Positions 57,842 to 64,000 of a stretch of 64,000 nucleotides of DNA are shown in pieces. Under the pieces are notes generated by a model. That model was not told where the DNA came from, did not search any database, and saw nothing but the letters and a program-made list of their open reading frames with translations. The stretch comes from Notamacropus eugenii. Taxonomy: Eukaryota > Chordata > Mammalia > Diprotodontia > Macropodidae. Each line of letters starts with the position of its first letter. Positions within the stretch are counted from its first letter, which is position 1. Where the stretch lies: the NCBI RefSeq assembly GCF_028372415.1, contig NC_092873.1, positions 348,649,390 through 348,713,389 of the forward strand, written 5' to 3'. The position numbers and the translations under genes are program-made.

Positions 57842-59970
57842 CCAGGTATAACCCAGTAAAGCTGGGGGATTGGGGAGAGTGGATACTAATGCTGATTAGG
57901 ACCCAGGCTTGACTCCCAGACCCATACCTGTGGTACTTTATGTCCACCCTACTGCCCCTTTCACCCTAACTGGACTTTCTCTTTGCCTTAGCCTCACCCT
58001 CCCTGTCTCTTCTGGCCCTGACTCAGCTTAGGGCAGTATATGGTGCTCTGGGTGAGATGGATAGTGTCACCTGCTGGTGCCTCTGAGGTTTGAGCTTTGT
58101 TAGAAAGAGGATGCTGGGAGAAGGGGGTGGAAGAGGAAGGAGTTGTAGAGGTCTGAGTACCGCAGCAGGGAGGGAAAGTGAGCAACCAGCAAGAGAAAGC
58201 TTACTCAGGATGTGTGTATTGCTTCGTGTGCATTGCTTCGAGATCCCTTGAATTCAGTTCGGTAAACAAGTATTTATGCAGTTCCGGCTATGTGGTAGAT
58301 ACCAGGGACAGATGAAAAACACAAAAACCAAAAACAGACTAGAGAGGTGAAGGCAGATCTGGACCCTCAGTCCTGCCCATCTGAGGCTCCCTCTGCCCCA
58401 ATCTATTTCTCCCACAGTAGCCTTGAACTTCCAGACTCCTGGGTATGAGATGGACCTGAATAATGGCCGCTTCCTGGTGAATGGGAAATGTGGTTATGTC
58501 TTGAAACCTGACTTTCTTCGGCAAAGAGACACAGCCTTTGACCCTGAACACCCTGGGCCCCACCAGACCACCCTCATTATCAAGGTCAGCACCACAGACA
58601 AAACCTCGTGCCAGGAGGCACAGAGTTGCTTCTCTTGACAAGCTTATTGTCTTTGGGGTTGGTGGTGGATGGGATTGAGAAAGAAAACTGCCCCTCAGCA
58701 GCAGAAATAGGCTTTTTCATTAGAAGATAGCTCTAGAGTCTAGACACTCAGGGTTAGCACAGTGAGGAGGGACTAGAGGGGGTGAAGCTGGGTGTGGTGA
58801 GGAATGGAATGTTCTTTAGAGGAGAGAAAAGTGCAAGAGGATTGAGAGAGGACCAGTGGATTAAGGGTAGTCTTCGCAAAGGCCTGGGAGGAGGAGGTGA
58901 GGTGTGGGCAAGTAGGGGCAAGCATGCTTTGCCGATGTAAAATGGAGACAAAGCCAGAAGCCCCAGGAAGCTGGGGAGAGGAGGGAGACACAGAGTTGGT
59001 GGGGACTGGACCAATGCCAGTGAAGAGCTTGAGCAGCCTCCTAGAAAGGCTTATGGTAGGAGTAGCTGGGATTGGCTTCTGGACTCTAGGACCCAAGGCC
59101 GGTGGAGTCTCCAATTAGATTCTTCCCTTTTCCCCTCATCAGGTGCTAACAGCTCAGCAATTGCCAAAACTGAACAGAGAGAAACCAAACTCTATTGTGG
59201 ACCCCCTGGTTCGAGTGGAGATCTATGGGGTACCCAGGGACTGTGCCCAGAAAGAAACTAACTATGTGCTAAACAACGGTGTGTGGAAGATGGCAGAGGG
59301 GTTTAGAGGACTAGGAATTGGGGGCCAGAAGCTTGGGGAAGGAAGCAGGTCAGGAAAGTGGGGGGAGGGGAATGGGACAGGTTCTAGCACATACTCGTTA
59401 GTGCCTGTTGTGGAAGGAGGGAGGTAGCAGCAAAGGCCCTGTGCTTTGTCTACAGGCTTTAATCCTTACTGGGGGCAGACTCTGCAGTTCACCCTTGGGG
59501 TCCCAGAGCTGGCCTTGGTCCGATTTGTAGTTGAAGACTATGACATCACCTCCTTCAATGATTTTGTGGGCCAGTTCACATTACCCATGTACAGCCTAAA
59601 GCAAGGTGAGGACAGTGAGCTGGAGTGGGTATGAGAGGACTGGAAGGGAGAGGGCTGGAGAGGTGGTAACATGGAAGTGATAGAGATGGAGGGGGAGGAG
59701 TGCCAGTTGAGAAATAGACCCATCGGCCTAAGTGTGTGCCTAGATCACTCAGCTCATGGTCACAATGCTTGGGGCTCTCTGAACCCTGGAGTTTCTTTCC
59801 CAACATTTGCTGTTGGGTATCAGTCCTCTTACCATGTTGGCACAGGATGGCATTGACCCTAATACCTGGTTTTTCCCACAGGGTACCGACACATCCATCT
59901 GTTCTCAAAGGATGGGGCTTCTCTCTCCCCCGCCACACTCTTTGTCCACATTCAGATCAAAAACCAGTGA
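31655..59970 (+). CDS. PLCD3: PLCD3, phosphoinositide phospholipase C delta-3 (17 coding exons)
   Basis: Joined exons: 31655-31772, 41131-41292, 41641-41869, 43580-43709, 47608-47836, 48236-48437, 48842-48986, 50286-50438, 50760-50864, 53352-53456, 55419-55583, 56581-56740, 57427-57543, 58418-58584, 59143-59278, 59456-59605 and 59882-59970. The sum is 2562 nt, or 853 residues (human about 789), and every phase joins. The enzyme cleaves PIP2 into IP3 and diacylglycerol in a Ca2+-dependent way at membranes. Order: PH domain (about 45-160), EF-hand region (about 171-300, with canonical loop D180-E191), X domain (about 325-456), linker (457-581), Y domain (about 588-705) and C2 domain (about 720-845). 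By alignment with PLC-delta1 the catalytic residues are H337, N338, E367, D369, H382 and E416, all present. Oddities: an AT-AC intron after exon 3, an X-Y linker about 73 residues longer than human, and a shorter N-terminus. The family match is exact throughout; delta-3 is chosen over delta-1 and delta-4 by sequence identity and gene order. Confidence 0.96.
32290..35330. repeat. Repeat-rich part of PLCD3 intron 1 (L2 tail, many MIRs)
   Basis: 32308-32422 is an L2 3' tail (GTATCCCCAGCGCTTAGTAC to GTTTATTGATTGATG). MIR-type copies lie at about 32460-32580, 33098-33240, 33260-33390, 33695-33800, 34080-34260, 35012-35245 and 35245-35330, recognised by TTCCTCATCTGTAAAATGGG-like cores. No exon is seen among them. 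Confidence 0.65.
35331..37420. other. Single-copy middle of PLCD3 intron 1
   Basis: No gene, repeat or splice-bounded open frame recognised. A T/C-rich stretch near 37040-37300 creates long spurious frames on the minus strand (Arg/Glu-rich). Confidence 0.5.
37421..40330. repeat. PLCD3 intron 1: MIRs, SINE with poly-A tail, (GT)n
   Basis: 37425-37580 and 38395-38530 are MIR/THER-type pieces. 38530-38680 is a sense MIR. 38694-38846 is a tRNA-derived SINE that ends in a 16-nt A run, one of the least decayed in the window. 40241-40285 is a GT microsatellite. The sequence between (38.9-40.2 kb) looks single-copy with no exon. Confidence 0.65.
40330..40880. repeat. MIR and SINE fragments in PLCD3 intron 1
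   Basis: A reversed MIR at 40330-40480 (ACAGATGAGGAAACTGAGTC), a degenerate GGGATGGAGGRGTCAG-like short repeat near 40555-40665, and a SINE-head fragment at 40738-40830 (GGTAGCTAGGTGGTGCAGTG). Confidence 0.55.
40890..41110 (+). mobile_element. tRNA-derived SINE abutting PLCD3 exon 2
   Basis: A sense copy with GAAGACCTGAGTTCAAATGC, TTATTAGCTGTGTGACCCTG, ATCTGTAAAATGGGCTGG and AAGAAAACCCCAAATGGGGT, ending in CCGACTCAACAAC. Only about 20 nt separate its end from the exon 2 acceptor. Confidence 0.85.
41131..41292 (+). CDS. PLCD3: PLCD3 coding exon 2 (PH domain, first half)
   Basis: Residues 40-93 with [16 protein letters not shown]. Acceptor TTTGTCTCAG; a SINE ends about 20 nt upstream of it. 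Donor GTGT|GTGAGT. Confidence 0.94.
41641..41869 (+). CDS. PLCD3: PLCD3 coding exon 3 (PH domain, second half)
   Basis: Residues 94-169 including [19 protein letters not shown] and [19 protein letters not shown]. It is locally GC-rich. It ends GACCA and is followed by the U12-type donor ATATCCTTT rather than GT. Confidence 0.95.
41870..43579 (+). other. PLCD3: U12-type AT-AC intron of PLCD3
   Basis: 1710 bp. It begins ATATCCTTT (41870-41878), the U12 5' splice consensus, and ends TTCTTAC at 43579. TTCCTGAAC at 43563-43571 matches the U12 branch consensus TTCCTTAAC at eight of nine positions, 8-10 nt before the AC end. The interior holds two antisense L2 copies. Confidence 0.92.
42015..43430 (-). 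mobile_element. Two antisense L2 fragments and a SINE tail inside the AT-AC intron
   Basis: 42015-42100 is a SINE 3' half (CAAGTCACTTAACCCCGATT). 42190-42890 and 43015-43430 read as L2 in reverse: GGGATACAAAGAAAAGC, AGCATTCCAGGCTTGGATGA, and a second start at GTGCCCAGCACCATGCTAAG. Confidence 0.65.
43580..43709 (+). CDS. PLCD3: PLCD3 coding exon 4 (first EF-hand)
   Basis: Residues 170-213. The EF-loop D180[11 protein letters not shown]191 has the standard liganding positions. The intron before it ends in AC, so the exon starts TTGGATCCAC and restores the human-like H-W-I. Confidence 0.95.
43925..44110 (-). repeat. MIR-type SINE in PLCD3 intron 4
   Basis: TATGAGGAAACTGAGGCACA and CCAAGGTCACAGAGTTAGTA are the reversed MIR core. 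It directly precedes the 5S-like fragment. Confidence 0.7.
44113..44196 (-). pseudogene. 5S rRNA-derived fragment (pseudogene or 5S-headed SINE)
   Basis: Read on the minus strand it aligns to most of 5S rRNA: AATCTCATCTGATCTCAGAA matches the GATCTCGTCTGATCTCGGAA box, and TAATACTTGGATAGGAGA matches TTAGTACTTGGATGGGAGA. About 84 nt are covered and the extreme ends are lost. It is too diverged to be a working 5S gene. Confidence 0.65.
44205..44580. repeat. Reversed SINE and MIR in PLCD3 intron 4
   Basis: 44205-44345 has TTAAGTGACTTGCCCAGGGT and CTATCCACTGTGCCATCCAG. 44430-44580 is a MIR-type piece around GGGGAAACTGAGGCACTC. Confidence 0.7.
44825..45075 (-). mobile_element. L1-related 3' fragment, antisense
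   Basis: AAAATTAATTTTCTAAATGA, GGCCTGGTCCAAAAAGAATT and CTCTCAGGAGGTGGGCAGCA resemble the related stretch at 55690-55930. Called as an L1-tail relative by that similarity. Confidence 0.5.
45373..45690 (+). mobile_element. hAT-like MITE family A split by a SINE
   Basis: The left part (AACCTGAAAAGTCTGTGAAC) is cut near 45412 by a reversed SINE/MIR (TTAAGTGACTTGCCCAGGGT to GGGCCAACTAGCTATC, about 45412-45535). The right part resumes at ATGAATTAG with TTTCAATATAATTGGTATCC and ends ATTAAGAATTCTAG. Confidence 0.7.
45691..47420. repeat. Dense SINE/MIR block in PLCD3 intron 4
   Basis: MIR pieces at 45690-45815, 46100-46190, 46510-46720 and 47235-47420; a long THER/MIR at 45815-46065 (ATTATATCCCCATTTTATAC); a reversed SINE at 46195-46405 ending CACTGCACCACCTAGCTGCC. 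No exon lies within. Confidence 0.65.
46722..46799. mobile_element. Palindromic mariner-like MITE, second copy
   Basis: The arms are CTAAAAGTTGTAGTG and CACTAAGATTTTTAGG, around a loop reading GAGCTATTAAAGCT. Same family and same loop as 3330-3404, with further decay. It sits beside a SINE in PLCD3 intron 4. Confidence 0.65.
47608..47836 (+). CDS. PLCD3: PLCD3 coding exon 5 (EF-hand region)
   Basis: Residues 214-289, with a second loop beginning D216 and [20 protein letters not shown], nearly identical to human. Acceptor TGTCCCCAG, donor AAAG|GTGTAT. Confidence 0.96.
48236..48437 (+). CDS. PLCD3: PLCD3 coding exon 6 (start of X domain)
   Basis: Residues 290-357; [19 protein letters not shown] carries the catalytic H337 and the Ca2+ ligand N338. 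Acceptor CTGCAG, donor ATCAG|GTATGA. Confidence 0.97.
48632..48796 (+). repeat. MIR copy in PLCD3 intron 6
   Basis: ATGGTATAATGGAAAGAATG to GCCTCAGTTTCCTAATCTG. It ends about 45 nt before the exon 7 acceptor. Confidence 0.7.
48842..48986 (+). CDS. PLCD3: PLCD3 coding exon 7 (X domain)
   Basis: Residues 358-405; [11 protein letters not shown] and [14 protein letters not shown] carry E367, D369 and H382 of the active site. Donor TTCTCG|GTGAGC. Confidence 0.97.
49360..50000. repeat. Antisense L2 with (CA)n and a MIR in PLCD3 intron 7
   Basis: 49360-49800 reads as reversed L2 (AAGCACCTACTGTATGCCAG, AACAGTCCCTGCCCTCAAGG). A CA/TA microsatellite has expanded inside it at about 49518-49620. 49815-50000 is a reversed MIR (TTGCCCAGGGTCACACAGCT). 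Confidence 0.7.
50286..50438 (+). CDS. PLCD3: PLCD3 coding exon 8 (end of X domain)
   Basis: Residues 406-456; [15 protein letters not shown] carries the Ca2+ ligand E416. Phase 0 on its 3' side. Donor CCAGAG|GTGAGC. Confidence 0.96.
50760..50864 (+). CDS. PLCD3: PLCD3 coding exon 9 (linker, VKGKK motif)
   Basis: Residues 457-491, exactly 35 codons, phase 0-0. VKGKK holds the lysines that contact PIP2 in PLC-delta1. The acceptor CACAGCAG is a tandem NAGNAG, so Gln457 may be optional. Followed by acidic, Lys-rich sequence. Confidence 0.92.
50905..52362. repeat. Repeats in PLCD3 intron 9: THER/MIR, SINE, L1 tail, MITE
   Basis: 50905-51148 is a long THER/MIR (TTATCCCCATTTTACAGATG). 51280-51450 is a MIR. 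51785-52045 is a sense tRNA-derived SINE (TGGGCAGCTAGATGGGG to AAATGGGGTCATGAAGAG). 52060-52180 is an antisense L1-tail piece. 52185-52362 is a reversed family A MITE. Confidence 0.7.
52570..53310. repeat. THER/MIR pieces before PLCD3 exon 10
   Basis: 52570-52830 is a long reversed THER/MIR (GTTTTGATCCTCACAGC, CCATTTTACAGATGAGG). 53150-53310 is another MIR-like piece, ending about 40 nt before the exon 10 acceptor. Confidence 0.6.
53352..53456 (+). CDS. PLCD3: PLCD3 coding exon 10 (extra linker exon)
   Basis: Residues 492-526, again exactly 35 codons and phase 0-0. It starts LLK, has SLKGK and then QKEEVES, like exon 9. I see no counterpart in the human linker. It is called from good splice sites (CCCCACAG and GAAAAG|GTTTTT) and an open frame, so expression still needs proof. 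Confidence 0.75.
53868..54055 (+). mobile_element. Truncated tRNA-derived SINE
   Basis: GGCTCAGTGGATAGAGTGCT, GCAAACCACTCCAGTATCTT, and a tail GAACAACAACAAAA. The middle core is deleted relative to other copies. Confidence 0.75.
54540..55325. mobile_element. Two family A MITEs, one split by a SINE
   Basis: 54540-54690 is a reversed copy (ATTACAAAGGAAG, AGATTAAGAGCTCTTAATC). A second, sense copy starts near 54765 and is broken near 54830; it resumes near 55195 (TTTTATGCACTTAAAAGC) and ends GGGTTAAGAAATCCTGG at about 55325. The insert carries a reversed SINE (54836-54960) and AT-rich ATTATATTGA repeats (55080-55195). Confidence 0.65.
55419..55583 (+). CDS. PLCD3: PLCD3 coding exon 11 (acidic linker)
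   Basis: Residues 527-581. It starts [14 protein letters not shown] and continues into a Glu-rich run ([15 protein letters not shown]) equivalent to the acidic human linker that autoinhibits delta-type PLCs. Acceptor CCACTTCAG, donor AAACAG|GTGAGC. Confidence 0.85.
55690..56340 (-). mobile_element. Antisense L1 3' end with a nested SINE
   Basis: The L1 signature in reverse is GTTTCTTTGAAGACATCC, TAGTATTCCATTACATTCAT and TTGTTGAGCCATTCACTAAT. A different SINE (TTGCAAGTCATGAGATCACC, then CTCTTCGAGAATGAAGG) is nested at about 56020-56095. It lies between PLCD3 exons 11 and 12. Confidence 0.65.
56581..56740 (+). CDS. PLCD3: PLCD3 coding exon 12 (start of Y domain)
   Basis: Residues 582-635 with [13 protein letters not shown] and [15 protein letters not shown]. 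Somewhat diverged from human in the middle. Acceptor CCTCCCAG, donor AAGCTG|GTAGGA. Confidence 0.95.
57427..57543 (+). CDS. PLCD3: PLCD3 coding exon 13 (Y domain)
   Basis: Residues 635-673, including [20 protein letters not shown], which forms part of the substrate pocket. Acceptor TGCCCAG, donor AACTGG|GTAAGC. Confidence 0.97.
57793..57841. repeat. (GT)n microsatellite
   Basis: About 24 uninterrupted GT units in PLCD3 intron 13. Confidence 0.95.
58418..58584 (+). CDS. PLCD3: PLCD3 coding exon 14 (end of Y domain, hinge to C2)
   Basis: Residues 674-729 with [19 protein letters not shown] and [12 protein letters not shown]. Acceptor CTCCCACAG, donor ATCAAG|GTCAGC. Confidence 0.97.
59143..59278 (+). 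CDS. PLCD3: PLCD3 coding exon 15 (C2 domain)
   Basis: Residues 730-774 with [11 protein letters not shown] and [15 protein letters not shown], the first strands of the C2 domain and its Ca2+-binding aspartate. Donor AACAACG|GTGTGT. Confidence 0.97.
59456..59605 (+). CDS. PLCD3: PLCD3 coding exon 16 (C2 domain)
   Basis: Residues 775-824 with [14 protein letters not shown] and [18 protein letters not shown], which carries further C2 Ca2+ ligands. Donor AGCAAG|GTGAGG. Confidence 0.97.
59882..59970 (+). CDS. PLCD3: PLCD3 coding exon 17 (end)
   Basis: Residues 825-853: [20 protein letters not shown], then VHIQIKNQ and TGA. Acceptor TTCCCACAG. Confidence 0.97.
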
Positions 59971-60625
59971 GGACTAACTCCCTCATCACCAGCTTATGCC
60001 CAGAACCTGCCTTCCTGAATGGAACCCAGAGGCATGGTTTGGAGGAAAGGGATGTTTAAGGCCAAGCTCCTAAGCAAGGAGACTGTAATATTGCTTCATT
60101 CTCTCCTGGGCCCAGGATGGTTGGAACTCCCTCCTCCTCTGCAGTTTCAGGTCCCACTCGGGAGACGTGTGGATATGAGAGTGGGAGCCTGTGTGTCCTT
60201 GGGGCATATTCCATCATGAGCTTGCACTCTGCGCTTCAGTTATGGGGCCTCGCCCTTGCTAGATGCCCAGAGTCCTGCTGTGCTCTGGAAAATGGGTGGT
60301 CTCTCAAGTTGGTGCTCTTTGGATCTGATTGACCATTTTGGCTATATTGCTGTCCCTACTGACCTTGGGGCTAAAGCCCTGGTCTCCTCTTCATTCCCAC
60401 AATGCCAGGATCTTTTGAGTCTTAGAGCATTACTGCCCACTCTGACCCTATTGGCTCTCCTGCCCTTTGTCCTTTTTTGGAATGGATCCACTCTCCCCTA
60501 GGGAAGGTAGAGACGGGGAGACAGGGAAGACCCTGAAGCAGTTTTTTTTATTTTCCCGGGGATTCCTCAGGGGTAAATAGTATTACAGAACAATCTTATA
60601 AAGAATAAAGAGTTTATTTTAACAT
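59971..60625 (+). other. PLCD3: PLCD3 3'UTR
   Basis: Single-copy sequence from the stop codon to just past AATAAA at 60604-60609, about 640 nt. An earlier signal is not seen. The end overlaps a mirror-image signal for the opposite strand. Confidence 0.7.
60604..60618. terminator. Bidirectional polyadenylation element (AATAAA-GAG-TTTATT)
   Basis: AATAAAGAGTTTATT contains a plus-strand AATAAA (60604-60609) for PLCD3 and a minus-strand AATAAA (TTTATT, 60613-60618) for a leftward gene, probably NMT1, which I recall ending tail-to-tail with PLCD3 in human. Confidence 0.65.
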
Positions 60626-62094
60626 TTCCATCTCACTCTACTTCCTTGTCACTGCATTCCAGCCCCGGGGAGGCATGGGATGATTGTCCCCTGCCATGAT
60701 TCAATCCTATAAACATTAAGTATCTGCTCTCTGCAGGGCATCATGGCCATCAAAAGGAATGTGAAGAAAAAAAAAAAAGCTTCTCCAGGAGCTAAGATTC
60801 TACTGTAGGGTACCCAAGGAGAAGAGATGCAAAGATGTTGAATAACTGCCCCTAGGGCTAGAGAGGAGAATTCAGCAGCTAGAAAACAGGTCTGAACCCC
60901 AAGGATGGGAGAGGCTAGGAGGAAAAGCTGAATTCATGGTCTGTCTGCCTACAACTTGGTAAGCAGGGGTCTGCATAGCATCATAATAATGGCCCTAACC
61001 TTAGGGACACTGCAGAGGAAGGTCCTGGGGGTACCTCAGGCCAAGTTCCAGCTCTAAGATATCAGTTATAACCAGACTGGGTTCAAACCCACAGTTAAGT
61101 ACCTTGCTTTGGTCAGTTCAAGGGGGCTGAGGCCAAGTCACCAAAGTGTCCCCAACTCTTCTGCCCATTTTCCTTTGCCAGGTCTGGATGAAGATATCAA
61201 AAGAGTGCCTTGAGACCACATTGGGTAACAATCAGAATTTTTAAAAATCAGGGATAGAAGCATGGACCCAAAACAAGGACTTAACACGGATAAATGCAGA
61301 GTCCTAATAAGCTTATAAAACAACAGCAAAGCACAGGGCAGGAGAAACTTATTTGAAAACAATTGGTGCTGTAAAGACTTGGGGAGGGGGTTTAGTGAAC
61401 TAAAGGCTCAGAATGTTGCACTAAAAGTGTGACAAAGGTGCCCCCCAAAATCATGACCTTGAATTGCATTAACAGAAATGGGGTGGGGAAAAGGTGATTC
61501 AAAAACAAAAGATATCAATTTTTTTTTAAAGCACACCGTTGAGGAGGAAGGTGACAGTTTCACCATGCTCTGGGCATACAGAAGTGGTCTTTGAACGTCA
61601 CCTTGGAAGGTCACTGAAAAAGCAGAGCTGTCAGTTGGGGGGAAGGATCTGGGAAACATGCCATGTTTGGAAAACAGGGATAATTAGCCCAGAGAAGAGA
61701 AGGCTTACCACAGATACTACCATCTTTAAATACATCAAAGGAAAGAAAGACACTGTCAGCAAATGTGATTCAGAAGAGGAAGGTGACATTTTGTGAAGGT
61801 GCAGTGAGGGGAAATTACCAGGAGGCAAGAGCTTTCTGATGAACAGAATGTTCCAAGATGATATCTAGAAGCAGAGAGCTCCCCCATCAGGAAGTGTTCA
61901 AAAAGGATAGAATCACAGTTTCAGTGGTATAGCCAGTCTTTCTGTGCTAGGTGGACTACACTCTGAGATCCATTCCAATCGTATGATTTTTCTAACCATT
62001 ATGGGTTATAGCAATAACAAAGAACACACAGTCCCTGTCTCATTTAGGGCAGGACAGGCATGTCATCTCTCCTTGGTTAATTATCTACTAATCA

Positions 62095-62640
62095 CTTAAT
62101 CAATAAACCTTTATTAAGCACCTACTGAATACTAAGCACTGGGGTTAAAAAGACAAAAATTAATCGGTCCTTGCCCTAAAGAAGTTTATATTTCTAACTG
62201 AGGGAAGGGGACAGTACCTATACAAAATGAAGGCAAATTTTCTTCTGGAGAAATACTAACAATTGATGGAAAGCAGAAAAGACCTCTTGTAGACAATGGC
62301 ATTTAAGACAAGTCTGGAAGGGAATTGGAGTTAGGAGAAATGAAGGAAAGCATTCTAGACTGGGGAAGTCTGTGCAAAGACAGAAAATGGTACAGCGAAA
62401 GGTAGGTCGGTCAGTTTGGCCTGCAACATGAAAGTATGTAACCAGCCTGTAAAGACAAACTGAGGCCAGGTGGCAAGGGCTCTAAATGTCAAATCCGTTT
62501 TTATTTTATCCTAGAGGCAATAGGGACCCATGGAAGGTTCTCGAACTGGGGAGTTGACAATGGTCAGAGCTGTGCTTTAGGAAAATTGATTTGATGACTT
62601 GTTTGGAGGTTGGACTAGAAAGGCTGGTTGTAGGGTGTCC
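62095..62640 (-). mobile_element. L2 LINE fragment, antisense
   Basis: Reversed L2 from TTATTAAGCACCTACTGAAT through GAAAGCATTCTAGACTGGGG and GGTCAGAGCTGTGCTTTAGG. Broken and noncoding. Confidence 0.75.
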
Positions 62641-62968
62641 AATTTGGAAGCTCCTGAAATAGGCTAGGGCAGAAAGCATGAACTAGAGGGGAGTTGGTTT
62701 GACTGTAGGGAACATGATGGATATGAGAAATACTGTCCATGACTTGCCAAAAGACTGGATATGGGGAACCTAGGGCATTGAAAGAATGATTCTGCCCTCA
62801 GCACAAGGCAGACAGGACAAGAACTCAGAGTCTCAGCAATGTAACTTAACAGATGAATGCAGAGTTCTGTGGTCATCAGGCTGTACAGAAAGGGAGCATG
62901 TGTCTTGAGAGGTTCAATAGGGATCTTGAGGCTGGAGTCCCAACCATGAGGCAAAAGCCTTAGACCTG

Positions 62969-63125
62969 AGATTCTTAACCCAGGGGTCCATGAGTTTGTT
63001 TTCTAAAAATTTTGATAATTGTATTTCAATATAATCAGCTTCCTTTATAATCCTGTGTACTTTAATGCATTTAAAAACATGATTCTGAGAAAGGGTTCAG
63101 GACACCAAAAGTGTTCAGAAGCCCC
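62969..63125 (+). repeat. hAT-like MITE family A, sense
   Basis: GATTCTTAACCCAGGGGTCC at the start, TTTCAATATAATCAGCTTCC inside, and GATTCTGAGAAAGGGTTC near the end. Confidence 0.7.
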
Positions 63126-64000
63126 ACTTTAGAGGCAATATATGGATATCTCCAAAAAATGACATTGTCAAGAAATTGAGCACTGAGGTCCAAGGCCTTT
63201 ATGATCTAAGCAAGGGCAGAGGAAGGGGGTCTAGCTTCTTAGATTTAAGTCTGCAACCTGTTCCTGACTCCAGTGCTTAAAGTCTACAACTCAGCTCACT
63301 CAGGAGTCATGGCATCTGTTCCACAGATATAACATGCTGCAATTTACAAAGTGCTTTTACAAAGGTGACAAGAATCACCTTCCATCTCTCATTTGAATCT
63401 CACTATTCCAAATGAGGAAAAAAATTGAAGTTATCTGACTTGCCTTAGATCACAGAGTTAGATGAGTAGCTAAAACCCATTTCTCTTGACTCCTAAGTTT
63501 TCCCTACTGTATCACACTGTCTTCCCTGAAAAGGCCAATGGACTCTGCCTCCAGAGGAAGTGGTAAACTTGGCCATAGTGGGTAACATGCTAATTAAGGG
63601 GACAAAACTTCAACCTAAAACTAGAGGCAAGGAAAACAGTCACAGCTGGGCTGTCTCCTGCAATCTCTTGTCCCAAGTATATTATGGTCTATGGGTGTCC
63701 CCAAGGCCAGACCACCTGGGCTTACCTAAGGCAGTCCTTCCTGGACACCCAGGCACTGCTAACCCCAACCCCCTCCAATTCTAGGACCTGTCAAGACCCA
63801 AACTATGAAAGCTGATCATGTGTGCATTCCCTAGCCTGGCCTGGCTCAGGCTTCAGTCCCTTTGAGAGGAGAGCCCCTCTGGTAGCCATGGGGCTGGGAG
63901 CTCAGGCGAGGGAAACCATTCTTCCTGGCAGGCATTCCTAGAAGTGACCCTGTTCTGGGGCCTCTTTGTCATTCTTCTCACACTGAAGGAGCCTTAGACA

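Larger units (their letters stand above)
60626..64000 (-). other. No coding sequence seen; possible NMT1 3'UTR region
   Basis: No NMT1 C-terminal coding sequence is visible on the minus strand. The stretch holds an antisense L2 (62095-62640), a family A MITE (62969-63125, CTTAACCCAGGGGTCCATGA) and a MIR-like piece (63340-63530). The rest is single-copy. Assignment to NMT1 rests only on gene order and the antisense poly(A) signal. Confidence 0.35.

Noticed and set aside
60626-64000. NMT1 coding exon
   Set aside because: I looked for the NMT1 C-terminus on the minus strand and did not find it. Only a possible 3'UTR is suggested.
1-64000. Endogenous retrovirus, Polinton, CRISPR array, tRNA gene or bacterial-type operon
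   Set aside because: No paired LTRs, viral gene signatures, spaced direct repeats, cloverleaf tRNA with intact boxes or prokaryotic gene layout was seen. tRNA-like segments are SINE heads.

Overview
The window is vertebrate nuclear DNA and almost certainly marsupial. It has large introns with GT-AG (and one AT-AC) splice sites, CpG-island promoters, and many interspersed repeats. The most frequent is a tRNA-derived SINE whose head reads like GGCAGCTAGGTGGCGCAGTG and whose body runs through a stretch ending in AAAATGAGCTGG; this is typical of marsupial genomes (WSINE1/SINE1-like, named from memory). MIR/THER-type SINEs, L2, marsupial-type L1 3' ends and old hAT/mariner-type MITEs are also present. 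I cannot tell which marsupial it is, and I saw no endogenous retrovirus, CRISPR array or prokaryotic feature.

Three host protein-coding genes are fully contained. HEXIM1 (minus, one coding exon, 7126-8187) has a GC-rich TATA promoter near 8990-9070. ACBD4 (minus, nine coding exons, 28578 down to 20309) encodes a tail-anchored acyl-CoA-binding protein. PLCD3 (plus, 17 coding exons, 31655 to 59970) encodes a phosphoinositide phospholipase C delta. As I recall, the order HEXIM1 - ACBD4 - PLCD3 - (NMT1) matches human 17q21.31, read in the opposite direction. No NMT1 coding exon is visible, but a paired sense/antisense AATAAA element at 60604-60618 suggests that NMT1 ends tail-to-tail with PLCD3 and that 60.6-64 kb lies in or near its 3' end.

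Layout: 1-6750, repeat-bearing sequence downstream of HEXIM1; 6750-9240, HEXIM1 with 3'UTR, 5'UTR and promoter; 9.4-17.3 kb, a repeat-rich intergenic stretch with L1, L2, hAT and SINEs; 17.3-20.3 kb, unexplained single-copy and CpG-rich sequence, possibly an extra promoter, plus a long TCCA microsatellite; 20.3-29.1 kb, ACBD4 and its CpG island; 29.3-30.9 kb, an ACBD4/PLCD3 interval with a cluster of CTCF-like motifs, an L2 copy and a perfect CRE; 31.6-60.6 kb, PLCD3, with introns packed with repeats; 60.6-64 kb, no coding sequence seen.

Functionally the three genes are unrelated neighbours. HEXIM1 inhibits P-TEFb with 7SK RNA in the nucleus, ACBD4 binds acyl-CoA and probably tethers peroxisomes to the ER, and PLCD3 hydrolyses PIP2 at membranes. 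The points most worth a second look are in PLCD3: a U12-type AT-AC intron, an enlarged X-Y linker built from three exons that look like tandem duplicates, and a SINE that runs up to the exon 2 acceptor and probably supplies its branch point.
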